A DNA stretch of 64,000 nt from Pseudomonadota bacterium (GCA_018240425.1 JAFEFU010000073.1:1-64000); one strand, 5' to 3'; counted from the first letter of the stretch, positions 16,301 through 24,990 are shown. Notes: generated from the sequence alone by a model not told the origin. Program-made: numbers and translations.

Positions 16301-16872
16301 AGCTTGCCGCAGGCAATCAGCTGGCGCTGGTAGCGGTCGGCCCGGGAACTCACCCCCGACGAGACGCGCAGCAACCAGGCCTTGTCGTTGTGATTGCCGC
16401 GCTGATAGCCGGCGATACCCTCGTGGTAGGCCAGATACTGGTTGCCCGCGTCATACTTCGAGATGCCCAGCTGCTGGGATGCCTGGTCCATGTACCAGCC
16501 GATGAAGTCGGTGGCGTCCTCGATGCTGGTGCGGCGCGCGCCGAAGTTGCCGGTCGCCTGGCGGTAGTCCTCCCATGCCCCGTCGATCGCCTGGCTGTAG
16601 CCATAGGCCGAGGTCTGGCGGCCCGCCGGGATGAAGCCCAGGAAGAACTTGCGCGGGGTCTTGGCGTTGCCGACGAATTTCGATTCCTGATAGATCGTCG
16701 CCATCTGGACATGCACCGGCACGCCCCAGCGGCGTTCGGCGTCCTGCATGGCGTTCAGGTAGCTGGGGCGCTCGTCGGTCAGTGCGCAGGCGTCATCCAG
16801 ATTGCGCGGCGGCGTGTGGCCGCCACAGGACACCAACAGCAACAACACCCCCAAACGGAGATATTTCTTCAT
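16297..16872 (-). CDS. Lipoprotein with lytic transglycosylase (SLT-like) domain
   Basis: The 191-residue protein has a lipoprotein signal with lipobox LLVSC (Cys16), so it is anchored to a membrane facing the periplasm. The remaining domain resembles the soluble lytic transglycosylase fold. The likely catalytic Glu63 is in MATIYQESKFVG; other matches are SAYGYSQAIDGAWEDY and NQYLAYHEGIAGY with the terminal YRRQLIACGKL-like segment. It would cleave peptidoglycan with formation of anhydromuramic ends. It is a single gene convergent with lolA. Confidence 0.82.
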   Translation of the reverse strand: MKKYLRLGVLLLLVSCGGHTPPRNLDDACALTDERPSYLNAMQDAERRWGVPVHVQMATIYQESKFVGNAKTPRKFFLGFIPAGRQTSAYGYSQAIDGAWEDYRQATGNFGARRTSIEDATDFIGWYMDQASQQLGISKYDAGNQYLAYHEGIAGYQRGNHNDKAWLLRVSSGVSSRADRYQRQLIACGKL

Positions 16873-17042
16873 CCTGCCTCACGTCGTCTGCTCGGTCTTT
16901 TTTTGCGACTCTAGCGGAAATCGGCCGGCTTGGGAATGGCGCGCGACGCCGGACGCCTGACAGACTGTTTCCCGTTCGCGCTGCCACCTTGGTGGACTTT
17001 CGGCCCCTGCAGGGTTAAAAAAGTCTTAGGGGCTATAGCATT

Positions 17043-17369
17043 ATGTTGAAGACGCACGCCAAATACAATTTGGGGCAGGTGCTCCGCCATCGCAAACATT
17101 CGTTCCGCGGGGTGGTGTTCGATGTGGATGCGATCTTCGCCAATACCGACGAATGGTATGAGGCCATCCCCCCCGAAAGCCGCCCCTCGAAGGACCAGCC
17201 CTTCTATCACCTGCTGGCCGAGAACAGCGAAAACTTCTATGTCGCCTATGTGTCGGAGCAGAACCTGGTCCCCGACAGTTCGGGTGAACCCGTCGGCCAC
17301 CCGGACCTGCCCGATCTTTTCGGCGACTTCGAGGACGGGCGCTATCCGCTGCATTTCCATCTGAACTGA
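17043..17369 (+). CDS. hspQ: Heat shock protein HspQ (YccV/hemimethylated-DNA-binding fold)
   Basis: The 108-residue protein has the whole HspQ pattern: KYNLGQVLRHRKHSFRGVVFDVDAIFANTDEWYE, then SKDQPFYHLLAEN, then YVAYVSEQNLVPD. HspQ enhances Lon-dependent protein turnover in E. coli; related alphaproteobacterial genes are heat induced. The upstream gap (16873-17042) contains an AT-richer stretch with TATAGCATTATG just before the start. I could not assign a sigma-32 promoter with confidence. It is monocistronic and converges on the gamma-glutamyltransferase gene. Confidence 0.92.
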   Translation: MLKTHAKYNLGQVLRHRKHSFRGVVFDVDAIFANTDEWYEAIPPESRPSKDQPFYHLLAENSENFYVAYVSEQNLVPDSSGEPVGHPDLPDLFGDFEDGRYPLHFHLN

Positions 17370-17391
17370 GCGGGTGCTGCCGCGGCCCGGC

Positions 17392-18972
17392 CTAGTATCC
17401 CAGTGCGATCCCGTCCTTGCGCGGGTCCGACGCCCCGATCAGGATGCCGCGGTCCTCGTCGATCCAGATCGCCTGCGCCCCGCCCAGCGGGGTGCCGGGC
17501 ACCGAGACGGCATGTCCCATCGCCGCCAGCCCGGCGCGGACCGCCTCGGGATAGCCGCGCTCGACCTCCATGCGGCCCCGGTCGGCGAAACTGCGGGGGA
17601 CGTCGATCGCGGCCTGCAATTCCATTCCGTAGGTCACAAGGTTGCTGACCAGGCGGGCGTGGCCGGTGGGCTGGTAGCCGCCGCCCATCACCCCGAAGGG
17701 CATGACCACCCGCCCCCGGTGGCGCAGCATTGCCGGGATGATCGTGTGCATCGGCCGCTTGCCGCCGCCGGCTTCGTTGGGATGGCCCGGCCGCAGCGAA
17801 AAGCCCGCGCCGCGGTTCTGGAACAGGATGCCGAAGCGCGACGAGGCGATGCCGGCGCCAAAGCCCCAGTAGATCGAATAGATCAGTGACACCGCCATGC
17901 GGTCGCGGTCGACCACGGTGATATAGACGGTGTCGCGGTGGATCGCCTCGGTCCGGGCCGGAATGTCGCGGCCGGCGCGCGCCGGGTCGATCAGCCCGGC
18001 CAGCCGGTCGGCGGTGGCAGGGGAAAGCATGTGGTCCAGCCGCGAAGGGCCGACCGGATCGGCGATGAACCGGTCGCGGGCGTCATAGGCCAGCTTGGCC
18101 GCCTCGGCCTCGATGTGAGCACGGGCGGCGCCAAGGGGATCGAGCGCCGCCAGATCGAACCTGGACAGGATGCTCAGCAGAAGGATCGCCGTCGCCCCCT
18201 GCCCGTTGGGCGGGTGCTCGACGACCTCATAGCCCGCGAAATCGCCAGCGACGGGTTCGCCCCAGTCGCAGCTTGTGGCGGCGAAGTCCTCGGGCGTGTG
18301 GGTGCCGCCAAACGCGCGCAGGCTGGCCACCATGTCCTCGGCCACCTCGCCCTCGTAGAACCCGGCGCGGCCCTGCGCGGCGATGCGGCGCAGGACCTCG
18401 GCCTGGGCCGGGGCGCGGAAGAGGGTTCCGCGAGTGGGCGCGGTTCCGCCCGGCAGGTAATGGTCACGGCCCGCACCCGACAGGCGGGTGGCGTCGTCCG
18501 CCCAGTCGAAGGCCACGCGCGGCGCCACCGGCACGCCCTCGTCGGCATAACGGATCGCCGGGGCGAGTGCCGCGTCCAACCCCAACCGCCCCCATTCCGC
18601 CGACAGCCGGCAAAAGGCATCGACCGCACCGGGGACGGTAACGGAATCGACGCCCTCGGTCGGGATCGCGCCCAGCCCGCGCGCGCGCAGGGCCTCGGCC
18701 GACAGGCCGGCCGGCGCACGGCCCGAGCCGTTGAGGGCCAGCACCCTCTCGCTTCCGGCCGGCTTGACGAGGACGAAACAATCGCCGCCGAGACCGCACA
18801 TCTGCGGTTCGGCCAGCCCGAGGATCGCGGCCCCGGCGATCGCCGCGTCGGCGGCATTGCCCCCCGACTGCAGGGTTGCGACCGCCACCTGTGCGGCCAG
18901 AGGGTGCGAGGTGGCGCAAAGGCCGTTCGCGGCATAGACGGTCGAACGGCCGGGCAAGTGAAAATCGCGCAT
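17392..18972 (-). CDS. ggt: Gamma-glutamyltransferase family protein
   Basis: The 526-residue protein matches the Ntn-hydrolase GGT family. The putative autoprocessing and nucleophile Thr348 is in HRDTVYITVVDRD. N-terminal motifs SGGNAADAAIAGAAILGLAEPQMCGLGGDCF and PPNGQGATAILLL are conserved, and the C-terminal GGGYQPTGHARLVSNL forms part of the active site. No clear signal peptide is seen, so it resembles the cytoplasmic GGT-like or acylase branch as much as true periplasmic GGT. Substrate could be glutathione, another gamma-glutamyl compound, or a cephalosporin-like acyl amide. It stands alone on the minus strand. Confidence 0.88.
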   Translation of the reverse strand: MRDFHLPGRSTVYAANGLCATSHPLAAQVAVATLQSGGNAADAAIAGAAILGLAEPQMCGLGGDCFVLVKPAGSERVLALNGSGRAPAGLSAEALRARGLGAIPTEGVDSVTVPGAVDAFCRLSAEWGRLGLDAALAPAIRYADEGVPVAPRVAFDWADDATRLSGAGRDHYLPGGTAPTRGTLFRAPAQAEVLRRIAAQGRAGFYEGEVAEDMVASLRAFGGTHTPEDFAATSCDWGEPVAGDFAGYEVVEHPPNGQGATAILLLSILSRFDLAALDPLGAARAHIEAEAAKLAYDARDRFIADPVGPSRLDHMLSPATADRLAGLIDPARAGRDIPARTEAIHRDTVYITVVDRDRMAVSLIYSIYWGFGAGIASSRFGILFQNRGAGFSLRPGHPNEAGGGKRPMHTIIPAMLRHRGRVVMPFGVMGGGYQPTGHARLVSNLVTYGMELQAAIDVPRSFADRGRMEVERGYPEAVRAGLAAMGHAVSVPGTPLGGAQAIWIDEDRGILIGASDPRKDGIALGY

Positions 18973-19317
18973 TCTGGCCTCCGATGGCGGATGTCGCCGC
19001 CGACAGTAGAGGAGTTTGCAACCGCTGTGAATCGCAGGTTTCTCAGGAAGGCGGGGGCCAGTTCACTGTCCGCAGAAGGTTTGTCTTGTGCGGTCTCGTT
19101 CCCTGATGCGTAGCGAGAGGGCCGCGTCCTATCTGGTGGCCGGACATCCGATCCGCGCGGCAGGCCGGACGCTCGGGCCAGACGCCGGCACAAATCCACG
19201 GGCAATGGCGGTCAGGCGGTGGAAAGCCGCACCGCCTGCGCCCGCATCGTCCCGGCCCACGCCGCCGCAAGGGCGCAGCCGTCCCGGATCACCCGCCTGT
19301 CGCGCATCCGCCGAGCG
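18973..19317. other. 345-base noncoding gap with no assignable feature
   Basis: The gap between the gamma-glutamyltransferase start and the end of the anti-sigma kinase gene has no open frame with recognisable protein sequence. It must contain the ggt promoter. I see no strong hairpin with a T-tract, no tRNA-like cloverleaf and no repeat shared with other gaps of the window. Confidence 0.45.
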
Positions 19318-19815
19318 TCACGGCGAGGCGAGCGGAACCGCAAAGCGCAGCCGGTTGGCCTTGCCCGTCCGCTCATAGCCCAGATCCTCGGTCAGGGCGC
19401 GGATCAGGGACCAGCCCCAGCCACCCTCGGCCAGGTCGCGCACCCGGCAGGCGCATGTCCGAGCGCAATCGTCCGGCGGGCACCTGTCGGGGGTTCCGTC
19501 TCCCGGCAGGTCGTCATCGGGCGGGGACAGGCCCGGCAGCGCCCGGCCCAGATCCTCGACCAGGCAGTGCAGCCGCGCCGGTGCGCGCCAGAGAGACAGG
19601 CGGATCTCTCCCGCAGGCCGGTGGGCATAGGCATGTTCGACGACGTTGTTCAGAACTTCGGCCAGCACCAGTTCGAGCGCGCCCGCATCCTCGGCGGTGA
19701 TCTGCCGGGCAAAGCGCGCAACGGCACGGCGCAGCACGGCGCGCACCTCGCCGGTTTCGGCGCGGAAGTGGAAGGCGGCGCGGTCTGCACCCGCCGTCGA
19801 CATATCATTCGCCAT
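19318..19815 (-). CDS. Anti-sigma-factor-type ATP-binding kinase (RsbW-like HATPase)
   Basis: The 165-residue protein is a GHKL ATPase of the RsbW/SpoIIAB class. The N-box is ELVLAEVLNNVVEHAY and the G-type box is EGGWGWSLIRALTED near the C-terminus. A cysteine-rich insertion (CPPDDCARTCAC) lies in the ATP-lid region. Such proteins phosphorylate an STAS partner and bind a sigma factor or other target. The start is the ATG at 19815, which has an AGGGG site and overlaps the STAS gene by 11 bases. An ATG at 19803 is possible. The partner STAS gene is immediately upstream. Confidence 0.85.
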   Translation of the reverse strand: MANDMSTAGADRAAFHFRAETGEVRAVLRRAVARFARQITAEDAGALELVLAEVLNNVVEHAYAHRPAGEIRLSLWRAPARLHCLVEDLGRALPGLSPPDDDLPGDGTPDRCPPDDCARTCACRVRDLAEGGWGWSLIRALTEDLGYERTGKANRLRFAVPLASP

Positions 19816-20143
19816 CGACGGCCCCTGCGGCGGGCGCCTGCGCATGGATGGCAAAGATCGTGTCCATGCGGGTCATGCGGAACACCTTGCCCACCGTCGG
19901 GCTCAGGGCTGCAAGCTCGAGCCGGCTGGCCGGGGCCAGGAACTTCATCGCAGCGACGATCGCGCCAAGACCCGAGCTGTCGACAAAGCCGACGCGGCCG
20001 AGGTCGAGGATCACCCGCCCGCCAGCGCCGGCCGCCAGGTCACGCATCCGGTCCTTGAACTGGATGGCGACCGCGGCATCGATCCGGTCCTCGTTCACCC
20101 GGACGACAAGGACGCCGTCCACGGTCTTGGCGAGCAGATCCAT
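19805..20143 (-). CDS. STAS-domain anti-sigma factor antagonist
   Basis: The 112-residue single STAS domain has the phosphorylatable serine in the diagnostic FVDSSGLGAIVAAMK motif (near residue 57). RLELAALSPTVGKVFRMTRMD forms the last strand and helix. It would bind and be phosphorylated by the adjacent HATPase kinase, in a partner-switching module. The start is the ATG at 20143 (MDLLAKTVDG). No PP2C phosphatase or sigma-factor gene adjoins, so the target of the switch lies elsewhere. Confidence 0.9.
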   Translation of the reverse strand: MDLLAKTVDGVLVVRVNEDRIDAAVAIQFKDRMRDLAAGAGGRVILDLGRVGFVDSSGLGAIVAAMKFLAPASRLELAALSPTVGKVFRMTRMDTIFAIHAQAPAAGAVDGE

Positions 20144-20232
20144 CCTGCATCCCCTCCTGTGCAGTCGCAGGCTAGACGCCATTCCTTACCATTCGGTATC
20201 ATTCCCCCTGGCCCCGGCATGGAGGACAGGCG

Positions 20233-21408
20233 ATGGACGAGGTGGTGATCGCGGGTGCGGCGCGCACGCCGATGGGCGGCTTCCAGGGGGCGTTCGCCGG
20301 CCTTGCGGCCGCAGAGCTGGGCGGGCACGCGATCCGCGCGGCGCTGGCGGATGCCGGGGCCAGGGCCGCGCCGGACGAGCTGGTCATGGGCTGCGTCCTG
20401 CCCGCCGGCCAGGGCCAGGCGCCGGCGCGCCAGGCGGGATTTCTCGCCGGCCTGCCCGCCGGGGTTCCCGCGACCACGCTGAACAAGATGTGCGGCTCGG
20501 GCATGAAGGCCGCGATGGTCGCCTTCGACCAGGTGCGCGCCGGACACCCGGGGGTGATTGTCGCGGGCGGGATGGAGAGCATGTCCAACGCCCCCTACCT
20601 GCTGCCGAAAATGCGCTCCGGCGCCCGGCTCGGCCACGGGCAGGTGATCGACCACATGTTCCTCGACGGGCTCGAGGACGCCTATGACAAGGGCCGCCTG
20701 ATGGGAACCTTCGCCGAGGACTGCGCCACCCGCTTCCAGTTCACCCGCGAGGCGCAGGACGACTATGCGCTGGCGTCGCTCGACCGGGCGCTGGCGGCGG
20801 GGCGCGACGGGGCCTTCTCGCGCGAGATCGTGCCGGTGACGGTTGCCGGGCGGACGGGCGAGACCGTCGTCGCCGCCGACGAGCAGCCCGCCACCGCACG
20901 GCCCGAAAGGATCCCGCTCCTGAAACCCGCCTTCCGCAGGGACGGCACGGTGACGGCGGCCAATTCGTCGTCGATCTCGGACGGAGCGGCGGCGCTGGTC
21001 CTCGCCGGCCGCGAAACCGCCGAACGGCTGGGGATGAATGTCCGCGCCCGCATCCTCGGCCACGCGAGCCACGCCCAGGCCCCGGCAGAGTTTCCGACCG
21101 CGCCGGTGCCTGCGGCGGAAAAGCTTCTGTCGCTGCTCGGTCTGGCGCCCGGCGACATCGACGTGTGGGAGGTGAACGAAGCCTTCGCGGTGGTGCCGAT
21201 GGCCTTCATGCGCCTGACCGGCGTCGGCCACGACCGGCTGAACATCCACGGCGGCGCCTGCGCCCTCGGCCACCCGATCGGCGCCTCGGGGGCGCGCATC
21301 ATCGTCACGCTTCTGAACGCGCTTGAACGCCACGGCCTCAGGCGCGGCCTTGCCACCATCTGCATCGGCGGTGGCGAAGGCACCGCGATTGTCATCGAGC
21401 GTCCCTAG
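20233..21408 (+). CDS. Thiolase (acetyl-CoA C-acetyltransferase type)
   Basis: The 391-residue enzyme carries all thiolase signatures: the nucleophile Cys in NKMCGSGMKA (near residue 90), VNEAFAVVPM, the His in GGACALGHPIGASGAR, and the second Cys in CIGGGEGTA at the end. It catalyses reversible condensation or cleavage of acyl-CoA with acetyl-CoA. Length and the QPATARPERIPLLKPAF segment fit biosynthetic or degradative acetyl-CoA acetyltransferases. No phaB, atoDA or fad partner adjoins. It reads alone on the plus strand and its TAG stop forms the left tip of palindromic repeat copy B. Confidence 0.93.
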   Translation: MDEVVIAGAARTPMGGFQGAFAGLAAAELGGHAIRAALADAGARAAPDELVMGCVLPAGQGQAPARQAGFLAGLPAGVPATTLNKMCGSGMKAAMVAFDQVRAGHPGVIVAGGMESMSNAPYLLPKMRSGARLGHGQVIDHMFLDGLEDAYDKGRLMGTFAEDCATRFQFTREAQDDYALASLDRALAAGRDGAFSREIVPVTVAGRTGETVVAADEQPATARPERIPLLKPAFRRDGTVTAANSSSISDGAAALVLAGRETAERLGMNVRARILGHASHAQAPAEFPTAPVPAAEKLLSLLGLAPGDIDVWEVNEAFAVVPMAFMRLTGVGHDRLNIHGGACALGHPIGASGARIIVTLLNALERHGLRRGLATICIGGGEGTAIVIERP

Positions 21409-21512
21409 CCGTGAAGTCTCAGAAGGTTGCTCGCCCGGAACGGGGTCAGGCTGCCATCGCCAAACTCCAGCCGAGGACACAGGTGGATGAACACCGGTGA
21501 GAACTCGCAGCT
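21407..21512. repeat. Imperfect palindromic repeat element, copy B
   Basis: The 106-base element between two convergent genes begins and ends with CTAGC in inverted orientation (CTAGCCGTGA and CTAGCTGCGA), and supplies the TAG stops of both the thiolase and DUF2585 genes. The central block CCCGGAACGG to CCGAGGAC differs from copy A (5832-5939) at only three of about 45 positions. The arms pair at 11 of the first 15 positions, less well than in copy A. Confidence 0.75.
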
Positions 21513-22068
21513 AGTGCGGCAGGGCGGCCTGCCAGTCGCGCACGGCCTCGAGCGGATGCACGAGCATGAGGATGTTCAACGCCAGCCCGTCGCGGATCGT
21601 CCAGGCGGTCAGCGCCTCGAAACCCAGGACCACGGCCAGGCTGAGGGCGGCTGGGGCGCGGCGGGCCAGCCAGAACCCGGCCGCCATTGCCGCCATGTCG
21701 CTGACCGAGTTGAGGATGGAGTCGCCGGTGTAGCCCAGTGAAATCGTGACCGCGCGGTAGCGGTCGATGATGAAGGCCGAGTTCTCCAGCATCTCCCAGC
21801 CGGCCTCGATCATCATGGCCAGCAGCAGGCGCCAGGCGAACGACAGCCGGCGGGCGACCAGCCACAGGAGCGCGTAGAACAGGATGCCGTGCAGGATGTG
21901 GCTGGGCGTGTACCAGTCGGTCAGGTGCTGCGAATTGCCCGCCGACCAGATGTCGCCTTCCCAGAGCTTGACCTGGCCGCAGGTGCAGATCCAGACCCGG
22001 CCGTTCAGCCGTTCGACCAGGGCGGCGAACACGACCACGGCAAGCGTCAGGAGATAGGGAAGGCGCAT
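21511..22068 (-). CDS. DUF2585 (UPF0314) membrane protein
   Basis: The 185-residue protein has about five hydrophobic segments. It carries the conserved DUF2585 sequence WICTCGQVKLWEGDIWSAGNSQHLTDWYTPSHILHG, followed by EAGWEMLENSAFIIDRYR and YTGDSILNSVSDMAAM. The family is confined largely to Alphaproteobacteria and has no known function. The Cys/His/Asp-rich periplasmic or cytoplasmic loops are well conserved, so a metal or lipid role is possible but unproved. The start is the ATG at 22068; the longer frame starts with TTG. It converges on the thiolase gene across repeat copy B. Confidence 0.88.
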   Translation of the reverse strand: MRLPYLLTLAVVVFAALVERLNGRVWICTCGQVKLWEGDIWSAGNSQHLTDWYTPSHILHGILFYALLWLVARRLSFAWRLLLAMMIEAGWEMLENSAFIIDRYRAVTISLGYTGDSILNSVSDMAAMAAGFWLARRAPAALSLAVVLGFEALTAWTIRDGLALNILMLVHPLEAVRDWQAALPH

Positions 22069-22183
22069 GGGCCATACCAATCACGCCCGCCGCGTTGCGT
22101 CCACCGAAAAGACGGCCGGGCCGCTGCGGGTGCTCTGGCGCCCCGGCGATGCCGCGAAGTGATCGCCGGTCCTCGGGCAGAGG

Positions 22184-22909
22184 TCAGGTCGGCGTGGTGC
22201 CGGTCCCAGCGGGCCGGCCCAGGTCTTCGCCCCTGCGGATCGTGGCAAGATAGTCGCGCAGCAGCGCGGCGCGGCGCGGGCGGAACGAGTCCCCGGTCAG
22301 CCGCACCCGGCGCATCCGGTCCACATGAAACCGGCGGAAATCCTGCCTGACCGTGCAGAAGGCCAGGCACATCAGCGCCCGGTCGAAGTAGACAAGCGCG
22401 AGGGGCCAGATGCGGCGGCTCGTCTTGCGGCCCGACAGATCCTCGTAGTCGATATCGACCGCGCGCTCCTCCCACGAGGCTTCGCGCAAGAGACCGACAT
22501 GCGCGGGCGCGGGCTGGCGCGGCTCCAGCCGGTAGAGGCGGCTGACCGCATGAACGGCCTGGCGCTGCATCCGTTCGGGCAGGGTCGCGGTGATCTTGGC
22601 CATCGCCGCGCCCGCCGCGGCGGCCAGTGCCGGATCGCCCATCTGCCGCACTTCGGCCAGCCCGAGCGCCAGCGCCTCGACCTCGAGCCGGGTCAGCATC
22701 TGCGGCGGCAGGGCAGGATCCTCGGTCAGGCTGTAGCCGACGCCCGCCGCCCCGTCGATCAGCGCGCCCCCGGCACGCAGCGCCTCGATGTCGCGATAGA
22801 GTGTGCGCTGGGAGACGCCGGTCTCTTCGGCCAGCCGCGCGGCCGTCACCGGCTGGGGCAGCATGCGGAAGGCCTGAAGCAGGCGGAAGAGGCGATCGGC
22901 GCGGGGCAT
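22184..22909 (-). CDS. YafY-type transcriptional regulator (HTH-11 plus WYL domain)
   Basis: The 241-residue protein has an N-terminal winged helix (ADRLFRLLQAFRMLPQPVTAARLAEETGVSQRTLYRDIEAL, residues 4-45). It ends in a WYL-type ligand-binding domain (VDIDYEDLSGRKTSRRIWPLALVYF, then RRFHVDRMRRVRLTGDSF). It is divergent from the GST gene, with 71 bases between the starts, so it probably controls that gene and itself. The ligand is unknown. Confidence 0.9.
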   Translation of the reverse strand: MPRADRLFRLLQAFRMLPQPVTAARLAEETGVSQRTLYRDIEALRAGGALIDGAAGVGYSLTEDPALPPQMLTRLEVEALALGLAEVRQMGDPALAAAAGAAMAKITATLPERMQRQAVHAVSRLYRLEPRQPAPAHVGLLREASWEERAVDIDYEDLSGRKTSRRIWPLALVYFDRALMCLAFCTVRQDFRRFHVDRMRRVRLTGDSFRPRRAALLRDYLATIRRGEDLGRPAGTGTTPT

Positions 22910-22980
22910 CAGATGCTGACGGATTCTGGCAGGATACCCGGATCATAAAGGCGAAACAGGACAAAGCAAAGGAGACCGCC

Positions 22981-23601
22981 ATGCTGACCCTTTTCCACGC
23001 ACCGAACTCGCGCTCGTCGGCGATCATGACGCTGATCGACGAAATGGGCGTCAGTGACCGGGTCAAGGTCGAGACGGTGACCATCAGCCGCTTCGACGGC
23101 AGTGGCGCCCGCGATCCGGCCAACCCGCACCCCGAAGGCAAGACCCCGGCGCTGGTTCATGACGGGCGCATCATCACCGAGCGCGCCGCCATCATCCTGC
23201 ACCTGACCGCACTGTTCCCCGATACAGGCCTTGCTCCGCGCGTGGGCACGCCGGAGTGGGGCAGCTTTGCCGCCTGGCTCTGCTGGTATCAGGGGGTGCT
23301 CGAGCCGGTCCTGATCCATCAGATGGCGGGGCTGGAACATCTGTATCTGACCCGCACCTTCCGTGGCCCGAAAGAGGCGGCGGCGCGGCTTCGCTCGGCG
23401 CTGGACAGGGGGCCGTGGCTGATGGGCGCCGACTACAGCGCCGCCGACCTCTTGGTGCATTCGCCCTTTGCCTGGGCGCCGCAGGCGATGCCCGACGACC
23501 CGGTGATCCGCCAGTGGGTGGAGCGCTGCATGGCGCGGCCGGCGCGGGCACGGACGGTGGCGGCCGACACGGCGCGCATGGCGGAAACGGCGGCGGGCTG
23601 A
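22981..23601 (+). CDS. Glutathione S-transferase family protein
   Basis: The 206-residue protein has an N-terminal thioredoxin-like domain (MLTLFHAPNSRSSAIMTLIDEM; the Ser pair is the likely glutathione-activating site). The cis-Pro and gamma-loop motif is GKTPALVHDGRIITERAAIILHL. The C-terminal helical domain ends with PWLMGADYSAADLLVHSPFAW. The start is the ATG at 22981 with AAGGAG just upstream. Divergence from the WYL regulator suggests induction by a small molecule. The substrate is unknown; the fold also occurs in isomerases and reductases. Confidence 0.9.
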   Translation: MLTLFHAPNSRSSAIMTLIDEMGVSDRVKVETVTISRFDGSGARDPANPHPEGKTPALVHDGRIITERAAIILHLTALFPDTGLAPRVGTPEWGSFAAWLCWYQGVLEPVLIHQMAGLEHLYLTRTFRGPKEAAARLRSALDRGPWLMGADYSAADLLVHSPFAWAPQAMPDDPVIRQWVERCMARPARARTVAADTARMAETAAG

Positions 23602-23644
23602 CCGACCCGCAGGTCTGGCGCGGGAACCCGGCCCCGGAAAGGGG

Positions 23645-24892
23645 TCAGGTTCCCGGCTTCTGCGTCGAGGGCGCGCCGCCTTCAAACCAGTTCGGGCGGG
23701 AATAGTCGCAGGGCGCCTCCTGCATCTCCAGATGCAGCCGGTCGCCGCTGTAGGGATGGGCACGGGCCAGGTCCTCGTCGAACTCGATGCCGAGGCCCGG
23801 CGCGTCGGGGACGATGACATAGCCGTCCTCCCAGCCGATCGAGTTGCGGATGAGTTTCAGGTGGAAGGCGCCGCCGGTCTCGATCGTCTCGACCATGAGA
23901 AGGTTGGGGATCGAGGCGCCAAGCTGGATGTTCGCCGCCCATTCCACCGGACCGGCGTAAAGGTGCGGCGCAAGCTGGGCGGTGAAGACCTCGGCGATGG
24001 CGGCGATCTTCTTGACCTCCCATATTCCGCCGGCGCGGCCGAGCGCCGGTTGCAGGATGCGCGCGCCTCCGGTCCTGAGCACGGTGGCAAACTCGGCCTT
24101 GGTGGTGAAGCGTTCGCCGGTGGCGACCGGGATGCGCACCGCGCGCTGGACCTCGGCGAAGTCCAGAAGATTGTCGGGCGGGATCGGCTCCTCGTACCAG
24201 AGGGGGCCGTAGGGCTCGATCGCCTGGGCCAGCCGCACCGCACCCGCCACGTTGAACTGGCCGTGCGTGCCGAAGAGAAGGTCGGCGCGGTCGCCGACCG
24301 CCGCGCGGATCGCCTTGCAGAAGGCGGCCGAGCGCGAGATGTCGCTGGCCGACGGGTCATGCCCGCCGCGGATCGTGTAGGGGCCGGCGGGGTCGAACTT
24401 GACGGCGGTGAAGCCCATGTCCACGAACCGCGTTGCGGCTTCTGCCGCCATATCCGGACTGACCCAGAACTCGCCGCTTTCCTTGCCGGGTTCGGGATAG
24501 AGATAGGTGTAGCTGCGCAGCCGTTCGTTCAGCTTGCCGCCCAGCATTGCGTGCACCGGCCGGTTCCGCGCCTTGCCGATCATGTCCCAGCAGGCGATCT
24601 CGAGCCCGGAAAAGGCGCCCATCACCGTCGGGTCGGGCCGCTGGGTGAAGCCCGACGAATAGGCGCGGCGGAACATCAGCTCGATCTCTTCCGGGCTGGT
24701 GCCCTGCATGTGGCGCAGGAACACATCCTCGATCACCGCCCTCATGGCGCTCGGCCCGACCGTCGAGGCATAGCACTCGCCATAGCCGGCGATCCCGTCG
24801 TCCGAGGTCAGCTTGACGAACTGCCAGTAGCGCCCGCCCCAGCCTGGGGCAGGCGGTGCCACGGTGAAAATCTCGAGATCCTTCAGTTTCAT
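23645..24892 (-). CDS. Enolase-superfamily (mandelate racemase/muconate lactonizing) dehydratase-like protein
   Basis: The 415-residue protein has the capping domain and TIM barrel of the superfamily and resembles galactonate dehydratase and ManD in layout. Recognised pieces are SGLEIACWDMIGKARNRPVHAMLGG (100-119), Lys165 in FTAVKFDP, YEEPIPPDN (Glu234/235), ATGERF (Glu260), QPALGRAGG and LAPHLY (His310). The position of the first metal-binding Asp reads Gly208 in LLFGTHGQFN, while His210 is kept. It probably dehydrates or racemises an acid sugar. The start is the ATG at 24892. It is followed upstream by a lactonase-like gene, which fits sugar-acid metabolism. Confidence 0.82.
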   Translation of the reverse strand: MKLKDLEIFTVAPPAPGWGGRYWQFVKLTSDDGIAGYGECYASTVGPSAMRAVIEDVFLRHMQGTSPEEIELMFRRAYSSGFTQRPDPTVMGAFSGLEIACWDMIGKARNRPVHAMLGGKLNERLRSYTYLYPEPGKESGEFWVSPDMAAEAATRFVDMGFTAVKFDPAGPYTIRGGHDPSASDISRSAAFCKAIRAAVGDRADLLFGTHGQFNVAGAVRLAQAIEPYGPLWYEEPIPPDNLLDFAEVQRAVRIPVATGERFTTKAEFATVLRTGGARILQPALGRAGGIWEVKKIAAIAEVFTAQLAPHLYAGPVEWAANIQLGASIPNLLMVETIETGGAFHLKLIRNSIGWEDGYVIVPDAPGLGIEFDEDLARAHPYSGDRLHLEMQEAPCDYSRPNWFEGGAPSTQKPGT

Positions 24893-24990
24893 CCTGCCCC
24901 CCCTGCCGTACCGGCAAGCCTGTCCGCGCCGCATCGGGGGTGCCCGCTTGTCCGCGACAGCGGCGTGACGCAATCATCCTTCGGCCCGCC

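Noticed and set aside
19017..19310. Possible tRNA or small RNA in the gap before the anti-sigma kinase gene
   Set aside because: No cloverleaf, no CCA end and no stem with a T-tract could be found.
20095..21480. 461-residue minus-strand frame opposite the thiolase
   Set aside because: Shadow frame; it only drew attention because its first residues come from the palindromic repeat, which also appears in copy A.
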